Shown piece by piece: positions 8,397 to 16,322 of a stretch of DNA of 64,000 bases. The notes under the pieces were generated by a model that worked only from the letters and a program-made list of their open reading frames with translations, was not told where the DNA came from and did no database searches. The position numbers and the translations under genes were made by a program. Positions within the stretch are counted from its first letter, which is position 1; every line of letters starts with the position of its first letter. The stretch spans positions 54,579 to 118,578 of the forward strand of contig NZ_JADNBB010000011.1 in NCBI RefSeq assembly GCF_015550595.1, in the 5' to 3' direction. The DNA is from Parabacteroides goldsteinii. Lineage in GTDB: Bacteria > Bacteroidota > Bacteroidia > Bacteroidales > Tannerellaceae.

Positions 8397-11300
8397 ATGA
8401 AAAAATTTAGATTAGTATTGTTTGTATTGGGGTGTCTGTGTTGTATTCATATACAGGCACAGCAATTGGAAATAAAAGGTATAGTAACATCTTCGGATGA
8501 CCAACTACCACTTATTGGAGCTACCGTTTCTGTAAAAGGTGCAACGGAACGGGGAGTTGTGACGGATGTAGACGGTAGTTACATTCTGAATGTAGAACCA
8601 ACCGACAAGATTCTGGTTATATCCTATGTAGGAATGAAAACGACCGAAGTGAGAGTTCCTAAAAATGGAATTTTAAATGTGGCGCTAAGTTCCGAGTCAC
8701 TAAACCTTGATGAAGTAGTGGTGACAGGATATGGGAATTTTTCAAAATCATCCTTTACCGGATCGGCCAATACCTTGCGGGCTGATATGTTAAAAAACGT
8801 ACCTGTACTTTCCGTAGAACAAAAGTTGCAGGGAATGACTACGGGAGTGAATATTACTTCTGGCTCCGGTCAGCCGGGCGCCAATCAGAGCATTCGTATC
8901 CGTGGTATGGGGTCATTCAATGCATCCAATGAACCACTTTTTGTCATCGATGGTGTGCCGGTCACTTCCGGTAATATGGGAGCCGGCACGGGTGCGGATG
9001 CCGCCTATATGAATAATGCCAAAACGAATATAATGAGCACGCTTAATCCGGCCGATATTGAAAATATTACGGTGATAAAGGATGCTGCCGCTGCATCTCT
9101 TTATGGTTCGCGTGCAGCTAACGGTGTGATATTGATCACAACAAAGAAAGGGGGGGTAGGACGTACAAAAGTTGCATTGAGGGTCAGTGGAGGCTTTTCT
9201 GGTGCAGCCGTAGACTTTCGGCCTACCTTGAATGGAGATCAGCGTCGTGAAATGATTTATGAAGGTCTATATAACTCTGCCATAGACAAGGGACTGGAGT
9301 CTCCCAGTGCGTATGCCGAAGCTAATATCGACATGTATGCAGGAATACCCGAACAGGGATACACCGATTGGCGGAATGAACTGCTCCGTACCGCTCATAA
9401 TCAAAACTACGAGGTATCTGCCTCCGGAGGCAACGAACGTACTACTTTCTATTCCTCCCTGGGTTTCAACCGTCAGGAAGGGTTGGTGGAAAACTCTAGT
9501 CTAGACCGATATTCTGCCCGTCTGAATGTGACACAGAAAGTAGGTAGCCGAGGCGAAATAGGAGGTAACATGATGTTTACCCAGATGAATCAGGAAATGA
9601 ACGAAGAGCGTGGTTCCAATATAAATCCCTTCCTTTGTGTAGCCGTTTCCGCCACGCCTTCTATGCCGGTGCGTGATGCTTCGGGTAACTATGTAGGTTC
9701 TTATGCCGGTACCAATGTGAATCCACTCCGTGATATCCGTACTGACTACAACCGTAGTCGCATGACACGTATGTTCTCTACCGGATATGCGTCTGTCGAT
9801 ATTGTCAAAGGATTAAAATTGAAAGAGACATTGAGCTATGATTATACTGTGCAAAAAGACTCCCGTTATCTGAACCCTCTAAGTGGTGCAGGACCGAAGA
9901 GCGGAAGTGATGCCCAGACTTCCAAAGGATTTACTGAATATGGTAAGTTATTGTCATCTACTTCGATCAATTTTACCCGAACCTTTGCAGCCAGGCACCA
10001 CTTGGATGTGTTGGCCGCTTATGAACTGGAAAGCTATCAGAGTGATAAGGCAATGGGAGAAAAAGCCAAACTACCTTCGGATGTATTGCTCGAACCGGAT
10101 AATGCAGCTTTGCTGAAAAGTTTCGCATCCTCTACTCAGGCATACAGAATGATCTCCTACCTCTCACGTTTAAATTATGATTATGACGATCGTTATTACA
10201 TTGCAGGTAGTTATCGCCGCGACGGTAGTTCCCGTCTTGCCCCGGAAAGCCGGTGGGGCGACTTTTGGTCTGTCTCCGGTATGTGGCACCTGAGCAATGA
10301 GTCTTTTATGAAAGCCGTAAAACCGGTATTGAACGATGTGAAAATTCGTGCTTCCTATGGCGTAAATGGTAACCAGCCTGGCGCATTTTATGGATATATG
10401 GGACTATACAGTTACGGGCAGAACTATATGGGTGCTGCCGGTTCATACGAGTCTGCACAAGCCAATCCCGGGTTGAAATGGGAAAAGAACTACAATCTGA
10501 ATCTCGGTCTTGACCTGTCTTTCATCAACCGTATTTTTGTAACGCTCGAATACTATAACCGTGATACGAAAGACCTGCTTTACAACCGTCCGATCAGTGC
10601 CACTACCGGCTTTTTGAACTATCTGGCCAATATCGGCCAGCTCAACAACAAAGGTGTGGAGTTCGAACTACGCACTATCAACTTCGCCACGCCGGACTTT
10701 AACTGGACATCCGTGTTGAACTTGACCCACAATCGTAATAAGATCGTAACACTGGACGGGGACATGAAGCAATCAATCGAAGGCTCCTGGTTTATCCATA
10801 AGGTAGGACTTCCTTACAATAGTTTCTACGTGAAAGAGTTTGCCGGAGTAGATTCGCAGACCGGTAAAGCTCTCTATTATCTCAATACACAAGACGAACA
10901 GGGCAATTATAATAGAGAAAAGACCGACGATGCATCCAAAGCAGAAGCCATTCCGTATAAGTCTGCCGATCCAAAGATAGCAGGAGGTTTTACCAATATA
11001 CTCTCTTATAAGTGGTTCGACCTGGGACTGACGTTTACCTACTCACTGGGTGGTTATTCTTTCGATAAGACAGGTACCCTGATAGAAACTGACGGCAGCA
11101 AGGAAAAATCATACAATCTGCCTGCATATGCCCTTGACCGTTGGCAAAGCCCCGGAGATATAACCGACGTACCCCGTTTTGTACTGGAGCAGGGAGCCGG
11201 CCCTCAAAACTCATCCCGTTATATCCACAGTACCGACCATATCCGTCTTAAGAATCTGACATTGGGTTTTACACTGCCGGGACAGTGGACGCAAAAGGCA

Positions 11301-11456
11301 TTGATAGAGAATGCACGCATATACTTTTCCGGGACCAACTTGCTCACATGGGCCAAATGGAAACAATATGACCCGGAAGTCCCGGTCAACGGTGAAGTGT
11401 TCTGTGAAGCGCCCGCCATGCGTACCTTCAACTTCGGTGTAGAGATAACTTTTTGA
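8397..11456 (+). CDS. SusC/RagA family TonB-dependent outer-membrane transporter
   Basis: 1019 residues. Signal peptide at 1-21, then a carboxypeptidase-regulatory-like beta-sandwich (about 24-95), a TonB-box region ending in LDEVVVTGYG near residue 105, the plug domain (about 115-230, with GMTTGVNITSGSGQPG and IRIRGMGSF) and a 22-strand barrel ending in a C-terminal phenylalanine. The SusD partner follows 25 bp downstream. SusCD pairs import glycans, oligopeptides or other large ligands. No glycoside hydrolase, sulfatase, peptidase or sensor lies alongside, so the ligand cannot be named. The pair runs opposite to, and between, the two halves of the menaquinone locus. Confidence 0.95.
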   Translation: MKKFRLVLFVLGCLCCIHIQAQQLEIKGIVTSSDDQLPLIGATVSVKGATERGVVTDVDGSYILNVEPTDKILVISYVGMKTTEVRVPKNGILNVALSSESLNLDEVVVTGYGNFSKSSFTGSANTLRADMLKNVPVLSVEQKLQGMTTGVNITSGSGQPGANQSIRIRGMGSFNASNEPLFVIDGVPVTSGNMGAGTGADAAYMNNAKTNIMSTLNPADIENITVIKDAAAASLYGSRAANGVILITTKKGGVGRTKVALRVSGGFSGAAVDFRPTLNGDQRREMIYEGLYNSAIDKGLESPSAYAEANIDMYAGIPEQGYTDWRNELLRTAHNQNYEVSASGGNERTTFYSSLGFNRQEGLVENSSLDRYSARLNVTQKVGSRGEIGGNMMFTQMNQEMNEERGSNINPFLCVAVSATPSMPVRDASGNYVGSYAGTNVNPLRDIRTDYNRSRMTRMFSTGYASVDIVKGLKLKETLSYDYTVQKDSRYLNPLSGAGPKSGSDAQTSKGFTEYGKLLSSTSINFTRTFAARHHLDVLAAYELESYQSDKAMGEKAKLPSDVLLEPDNAALLKSFASSTQAYRMISYLSRLNYDYDDRYYIAGSYRRDGSSRLAPESRWGDFWSVSGMWHLSNESFMKAVKPVLNDVKIRASYGVNGNQPGAFYGYMGLYSYGQNYMGAAGSYESAQANPGLKWEKNYNLNLGLDLSFINRIFVTLEYYNRDTKDLLYNRPISATTGFLNYLANIGQLNNKGVEFELRTINFATPDFNWTSVLNLTHNRNKIVTLDGDMKQSIEGSWFIHKVGLPYNSFYVKEFAGVDSQTGKALYYLNTQDEQGNYNREKTDDASKAEAIPYKSADPKIAGGFTNILSYKWFDLGLTFTYSLGGYSFDKTGTLIETDGSKEKSYNLPAYALDRWQSPGDITDVPRFVLEQGAGPQNSSRYIHSTDHIRLKNLTLGFTLPGQWTQKALIENARIYFSGTNLLTWAKWKQYDPEVPVNGEVFCEAPAMRTFNFGVEITF

Positions 11457-11481
11457 TTTACTTATTATAAATTATTCAAAT

Positions 11482-12969
11482 ATGAAACATACATTTATAT
11501 ATTTATTCACCGCCACATCGCTTTTTTTCTCTTCCTGCTCAGGTGACTGGCTGAACCTGGATCCGTCTACCGCCGTGACTACTCCGCAGGCTATCCGCAC
11601 ACTTGAAGAGGCTCAGATCGCTTTGAACGGCATCTATCGTATTGCCGCTTCACATAGCTACTATGGTGATAATTATCTCTATTATGCCGATTGCCGTGGT
11701 GAAGATGTACAGGCACGTATCAGCAAAGGACCCGGCAAACGTGTGTCTCCTTATTATGAGTTTAATGTTACGGCAGACGATGCCCTGAACATTACCCGCG
11801 TGTGGAACCAGCCTTATAATGTGATCCACCAAGCAAACAGTCTGCTGGAAAGAATCGAGTCGGGTACGATAGCAACGGATAACACCGCGGCTCTCAACTG
11901 CATCAAAGCTGAAGCGCTTGCTTTGCGCGGACTTGCCCTCTTCGACCTCACTCGCCTGTTCGGTATGCCTTATACCCTGGATAACGGTGCCTCTTTGGGG
12001 GTGTCTATCGAGATTGAAACAACATTACCCACTCATCAGCCAGCCCGCAACACGGTGGCTGAATGCTATGGGCAGGCGATAGATGATATGACGGAAGCGC
12101 TGAACCTCTCCGTCCTCTCTACCGACAAGAAAGACGGCTTTCTCAATGTATGGAGTGTGAAGGCATTGCTGTCACGTATTTATCTCTATATGAATAATAA
12201 TGAAAAGGCACTTACACTGGCTAAAGAAGTAATAAATAACGGAGGACTATATAAACTGTTCACACACGAGGAATATCCAACTGTATGGGGAAAGGATTTT
12301 AATTCGGAGTCACTTTTTGAGTTTTATTACACCCTTTCCGAGCCGGATGGCGGAACAGGGGGCGAGGGGGCTCCGATGGTGTATGCCGATAATGTGAAAG
12401 ACTGGAACAATCTTGTACTTACCAAGGCTTTCCTCGATTTGTTGGGAGAAGATCCGGACGATGTGCGTCATGTGTTGAACCGTTTGCCGCAGAAACCGGA
12501 TGAGGACATATTACCCGAAGGTTCTACCAGTCATCCTAAATATCTGAACAAGTATCCGGGGAAAACAGGTGAAAATCCCCAGGATAATGACATCTGTGTG
12601 GTTCGTCTCTCCGAAGTTTATCTGAATGCTGCTGAAGCGGCCTTTAAGTTGGGCGGGGCAGAGAACCTGTCATTTTCCCTGGATTGTCTTAACGCCATCG
12701 TGAGCCGTGCCAACCCGGCGAAGTCGGTGCAGGCATCGGAACTGAACTTGGAGCGTATTCTGAAAGAACGCCGTAAGGAATTAGTTGGAGAGGGACATGC
12801 TTTCTTTGATGCTATGAGGAATGGTTTGACAATAACTCGTACTGGTGGGTGGCACTTACCTTCCGTTGCCGGAGCGGCAGTCATTACTCCGTCTGACCTG
12901 AGGGTAGCATTACCCATTCCCCAAACAGAGATTGATGCTAATCCGAATATGGTACAGAATCCGCGTTGA
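11482..12969 (+). CDS. SusD/RagB family substrate-binding lipoprotein
   Basis: 495 residues. The lipobox FFSSC near residue 19 marks a lipoprotein displayed on the outer surface. The N-terminal SusD-like region carries the usual TPQAIRTLEEAQIALNGIY segment, four TPR-like helix pairs follow, and the C-terminal RagB/SusD domain ends with a family-typical pattern (LNLERILKERRKELVGEGHAFFDAMRNG and ALPIPQTEIDANPNMVQNP). It caps the SusC barrel and binds ligand. The gene sits 25 bp after susC in one operon and ends before a group of three hairpins that probably terminates the transcript. Confidence 0.95.
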   Translation: MKHTFIYLFTATSLFFSSCSGDWLNLDPSTAVTTPQAIRTLEEAQIALNGIYRIAASHSYYGDNYLYYADCRGEDVQARISKGPGKRVSPYYEFNVTADDALNITRVWNQPYNVIHQANSLLERIESGTIATDNTAALNCIKAEALALRGLALFDLTRLFGMPYTLDNGASLGVSIEIETTLPTHQPARNTVAECYGQAIDDMTEALNLSVLSTDKKDGFLNVWSVKALLSRIYLYMNNNEKALTLAKEVINNGGLYKLFTHEEYPTVWGKDFNSESLFEFYYTLSEPDGGTGGEGAPMVYADNVKDWNNLVLTKAFLDLLGEDPDDVRHVLNRLPQKPDEDILPEGSTSHPKYLNKYPGKTGENPQDNDICVVRLSEVYLNAAEAAFKLGGAENLSFSLDCLNAIVSRANPAKSVQASELNLERILKERRKELVGEGHAFFDAMRNGLTITRTGGWHLPSVAGAAVITPSDLRVALPIPQTEIDANPNMVQNPR

Positions 12970-13013
12970 GTTGAATATAAATATAAGATCTAAAAAGTGT
13001 GATCCTGGCTTAC

Positions 13014-13086
13014 TTCCCAACAATGTGTGAAACATTGTTGGGAACGCCTGGTGAGCGAAAGAGTTCTACTCGAACTCAGGCAAAAT
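13014..13086. repeat. Two hairpins downstream of susD
   Basis: A perfect 13-bp stem (TTCCCAACAATGT and its complement, loop GTGAA) spans 13014-13044 with no T-run. A second stem (GAGTTC, loop TACTC, GAACTC) spans 13061-13077. They precede the T-tailed hairpin at 13077-13112. The first stem may protect the 3' end of the susCD message or belong to a small structured RNA. Confidence 0.55.
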
Positions 13087-13112
13087 TTTCGAAGTTGCCT
13101 GCACTTATTTTT
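13077..13112 (+). terminator. Probable terminator of susCD
   Basis: CAGGCAA and TTGCCTG form a 7-bp stem around an 11-nt loop, followed by a T-rich tract (ATTTTTTC). It lies 108 bp after susD and before the end of the convergent menF gene. Confidence 0.6.
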
Positions 13113-13169
13113 TCTGCGAGTTACCAGCTATATCTGTAATTCCAATGTGTCAAAGTTGGGAGTTATTGC

Positions 13170-14234
13170 CTAAAGCAGTGCTCGCATTGTCTGCAACTTA
13201 TCTTCCGTTTCCTGCCATTCGTCGGCAGGTTCAGAAGAGGATAGTAAACCTCCTCCGGCATACAGTGTCAGTAGCTGCTCACTGATATTCATACAACGCA
13301 AATTGACATATAGGTCGGTTCTGCCCTTGGGGTTCAGCCGGCCGATAAAGCCCGAATAGTAACGGCGATCGTATCCTTCGTTCTCGAGGATAAACCGATA
13401 GGCTTCCTCTTTCGGCAGCCCGCATACGGCTGGTGTGGGATGGAGTAGAGCAAGCAAGTCACCCAACTTGTCGTTGTGTTCCAGCCTGAACCTGAAATCG
13501 CTTTTCAGATGACACAGTGCGCCGGCACGTGCCGGATAGGGGCCTTCCATCGTCAAGTTGATGCCCTGTGAACTGAGCCGGTCGTGGATGTAAGTAGATA
13601 CAAGTTGCTGTTCTTTTCTGTTCTTATCATCCCAGTGAGTTGGCAGTTTCCCATTTTGCAGCGGCTGTGTGCCGGCCAAGGCAACGGTATGCCATTCTCC
13701 TTTTTCTCCCGATAAGATGATTTCGGGAGTACTTCCCAGCCAGGTTCCCGTTTGCGGCGTATGGCAGAGATATACATAGGATCGGATGTACCGTCTGCAG
13801 GCTTTGTAAAAAGCCTTTGCAGGAGAAAAGCTGGCTTCCCGGTCAAGTGTCAGACTGCGCGAAAGGACTAGTTTATCCAGTGTATTCTCCTGCAAAGGTT
13901 TTATGAAAGCATCAAAGCAGTGAATATAATTGTCTTTTGTCTTTCGCTCGGATGCGTTTTCAGTTTCATTCGAATGAAATTCCGGATCCATCGGGAAGAA
14001 TCCCTTTTTACTGTTCTCGGGCAATTCGGAATAATCAGGTCTGATCAGTACGATCGGACATTCACGGCCTGGCCTGAACGGAGCAATAACGAATCCCTGC
14101 TGTTCGTTCAGTTCTTCTATATTAGAAAACAGACGGGGCGAACCGGAGGCCTGCATCACAAACCGAGGAATTTCTTCCCCGGGTATGCGGTATATGGCAA
14201 AACTGCGGCCCTGCCTGATCAGTGAGTCAATCAT
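13170..14234 (-). CDS. menF: Isochorismate synthase
   Basis: 354 residues, a chorismate-utilising enzyme converting chorismate to isochorismate for MenD. The C-terminal catalytic domain shows LVLSRSL, PEIILSG, the AGTQPL motif, HPTPAVCGLPKEEA, GYDRRYYSGFIG and a closing GGGLLSSSEPADEWQETEDKL, all characteristic of isochorismate synthases. The N-terminal part is short, as in Bacteroidetes MenF. Its ATG overlaps the stop of the HAD/hotdog fusion by 4 bp (ATGA), indicating translational coupling. In compact men operons menF directly precedes menD; here they are about 5 kb apart with susCD on the opposite strand between them. Confidence 0.95.
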   Translation of the reverse strand: MIDSLIRQGRSFAIYRIPGEEIPRFVMQASGSPRLFSNIEELNEQQGFVIAPFRPGRECPIVLIRPDYSELPENSKKGFFPMDPEFHSNETENASERKTKDNYIHCFDAFIKPLQENTLDKLVLSRSLTLDREASFSPAKAFYKACRRYIRSYVYLCHTPQTGTWLGSTPEIILSGEKGEWHTVALAGTQPLQNGKLPTHWDDKNRKEQQLVSTYIHDRLSSQGINLTMEGPYPARAGALCHLKSDFRFRLEHNDKLGDLLALLHPTPAVCGLPKEEAYRFILENEGYDRRYYSGFIGRLNPKGRTDLYVNLRCMNISEQLLTLYAGGGLLSSSEPADEWQETEDKLQTMRALL

Positions 14235-15463
14235 TTCTTTTTTAATATACTATTTACTACACGAATGGAAGATACCAGTTTGTCGGTAGAGGTAAACACA
14301 TCCACGTTCCATACATGTGAAGAACGGCCTTTGTGGATAATAGTTCCTACAGCGCGAACGGTATCTCCTTCATGGGCCGATGACATGTGGTTACCACTTA
14401 CCTGCATGCCGACAACGATCTCGTCCGGTTTTGCCAGGATCATGGAACCCAGTCCGGCAACGGTTTCAGCCAGGGCCAGCGTGGCACCGCCATGCAAGAT
14501 GCCGAAAGGCTGGCGTGTGCGTTCGTCGACCGGCATTGTCGCTTCCACACGATCTTCGGAGGCATAGGTATATTGAATACCCAAGTTACCCATCAATGCA
14601 TGTTTGGCACGCATGTTCAGCTGGTCCAAAGGAACTTCTGTCGGTTTGATGGCTGCCAGGATCGCAGTTTCCACAGCTACAGCTACGCCATCCATGTCGT
14701 TAGGCAAGGTGGTAAAATCCGTACAACTCTTCACTGAATCGCGGGCGTTACCCATCGCAACACTGGTGCCTGCAAGCTGCAACATCGGAACGTCGGCAAT
14801 ACCGTCACCGATAGCAACAACCTGTTCGGTCGTTATTTTCAGCTTTTCCATCAATACGCCCAGGGTATTTCCTTTGTTGATGAACTGGGGAACCACTTCC
14901 AGGTAATAATCTTCCGACCGGAATACGTCCAGTACGCCATTCAGCCGTTTCTTCCAATGATTTTCCAGACCAACCAGTTCCTCTTCATCGTCACTGGCGA
15001 GGACACATTTGCAGGGGCTGAAGTCGACAGCCTCCGGGAAATTATCAACACCGATCACACGCATATTGTTCAGGGCTGCTTCTTCCTTCACATGCTTGTT
15101 GTCGGGTTTGTCGGTCAGGATATAATCTTTATGGTAAGTGAAAATGGCAAAGTCGTTTTTCTTTGCTTTCTTGTCCAGATAGGATAGCATTTCCGGATTG
15201 ATACGTTTTTCAAAAAGCAATTCACCCGTTTGTACATTGATGATCTGTCCACCGTTATATGAGAGAATAAAACCACCGTAGTGATCCAGTTCCAGAGCCT
15301 TAGCCAGCGGCATGACCCCGTTGGTCGGTCTGCCGGATGCCAATACAATATGTATTCCCATCTGCTGTACTTTCAGTAAAGCTGCCTGGGTACGGGCAGT
15401 TATCTCTTTATTACTGTTGAGCAATGTCCCGTCTATGTCTAAAACTAATAATTTGTACTTCAT
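14231..15463 (-). CDS. HAD phosphatase fused to hotdog thioesterase (DHNA-CoA hydrolase type)
   Basis: 410 residues. Residues 1 to about 270 are a Cof-type HAD phosphatase: DIDGT nucleophile motif at 9-13, LASGRP, and GDGIADVPML near the C-terminal end. Residues about 280-410 are a PaaI/YdiI-like hotdog thioesterase with HGGATLALAETVA as active-site helix. This architecture matches the menaquinone-pathway fusions BF1314 of Bacteroides fragilis and PG1653 of Porphyromonas gingivalis, in which the hotdog domain hydrolyses DHNA-CoA, the step after MenB. The 4-bp overlap with menF supports a menaquinone role. The phosphatase substrate is uncertain. Confidence 0.9.
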   Translation of the reverse strand: MKYKLLVLDIDGTLLNSNKEITARTQAALLKVQQMGIHIVLASGRPTNGVMPLAKALELDHYGGFILSYNGGQIINVQTGELLFEKRINPEMLSYLDKKAKKNDFAIFTYHKDYILTDKPDNKHVKEEAALNNMRVIGVDNFPEAVDFSPCKCVLASDDEEELVGLENHWKKRLNGVLDVFRSEDYYLEVVPQFINKGNTLGVLMEKLKITTEQVVAIGDGIADVPMLQLAGTSVAMGNARDSVKSCTDFTTLPNDMDGVAVAVETAILAAIKPTEVPLDQLNMRAKHALMGNLGIQYTYASEDRVEATMPVDERTRQPFGILHGGATLALAETVAGLGSMILAKPDEIVVGMQVSGNHMSSAHEGDTVRAVGTIIHKGRSSHVWNVDVFTSTDKLVSSIRVVNSILKKK

Positions 15464-15509
15464 GGCTTGCTGTTTTTTTGTTTAGATTACAAATATACGA
15501 AATTAACAA

Positions 15510-16322
15510 TTACGCTTTCATTAAATCGTTCATGAAATGTGCAACTCCGTCTTCATCATTCGTATATTGAGTAACCTTGTCAGCGTTTGCTTTTACCGGC
15601 GGCTGGGCGTTTGCCATCGCGACTCCGAGACCAGCGAACTTGATCATTGTGAGGTCATTAAAGCCATCACCGATGGCAATAACTTCTTCTTGTTTTATAT
15701 GAATACGCTCTAACAAACGCTCCAGTGACGCTGCTTTATCTATCCCTTTAGGTACGACTTCCAGATAAAAAGCCTCCGAGCGGTATACGTTGAGACGGGA
15801 ACCTAATTCCTGGCGTAACTTTTCTTCCAAAGGAACCAGATCTTCCGGTTCACCTACGATCAGGCACTTATCGGCGGGAAGTTGCAGGTCCTGAAGAAAG
15901 TTATCCGTTTCTTTGATCTTCATTTTGGTAAGGAACGACTCGTATTTTACATACTTGTCGTCTGCATTCTCTGTCAGGATATATTTCCCGTTGTAAGAAA
16001 GGATGGTCAGGCCGGCTTCGTACGAACGTTGATACAATAACGGCATTACATCCGGTGGCAACGCCTGTTCGTAGAATACTTTGCCTGTTTTTACTTCGAT
16101 CACTTTACCTCCGTTGAAAGAGAGGATAAAACCACCGAACTGTTCCATTTCCAATGTTTTTGTCAATGGAACAATACCATATGTGGGACGTCCGGATGCA
16201 AGAACAAGGTGAAGGCCTTGTTCCTGTGCTTTTATCAAGACCTCTTTGGTATAAGAAGTGATCTCTTTTTTACTGTTTGTCAGTGTTCCGTCCAGGTCGA
16301 GGACCAGTAGCTTATATTTCAT
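15510..16322 (-). CDS. Cof-type HAD family phosphatase
   Basis: 270 residues. HAD class II (Cof) phosphatase with DLDGT nucleophile motif at residues 9-13, LASGRPTYG (motif II), and GDGFNDLTMIKFAG (motif IV), plus the large C2 cap of this class. It is clearly paralogous to the HAD half of the next gene: both begin MKYKLLVLD, then DGT, and share VLASGRPT and GGFILS, so they look like a tandem duplication after which one copy carries the thioesterase. Its start overlaps the helicase stop by 4 bp and it ends 46 bp before the fusion gene. Cof phosphatases act on sugar phosphates, FMN or similar; the substrate is not predictable. Confidence 0.9.
   Translation of the reverse strand: MKYKLLVLDLDGTLTNSKKEITSYTKEVLIKAQEQGLHLVLASGRPTYGIVPLTKTLEMEQFGGFILSFNGGKVIEVKTGKVFYEQALPPDVMPLLYQRSYEAGLTILSYNGKYILTENADDKYVKYESFLTKMKIKETDNFLQDLQLPADKCLIVGEPEDLVPLEEKLRQELGSRLNVYRSEAFYLEVVPKGIDKAASLERLLERIHIKQEEVIAIGDGFNDLTMIKFAGLGVAMANAQPPVKANADKVTQYTNDEDGVAHFMNDLMKA

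Noticed and set aside
8397..12969. Full polysaccharide utilization locus
   Set aside because: Only the susC/susD pair is present, with no glycoside hydrolase, lyase, sulfatase, SusE/F-like lipoprotein, hybrid two-component sensor or ECF sigma/anti-sigma pair.
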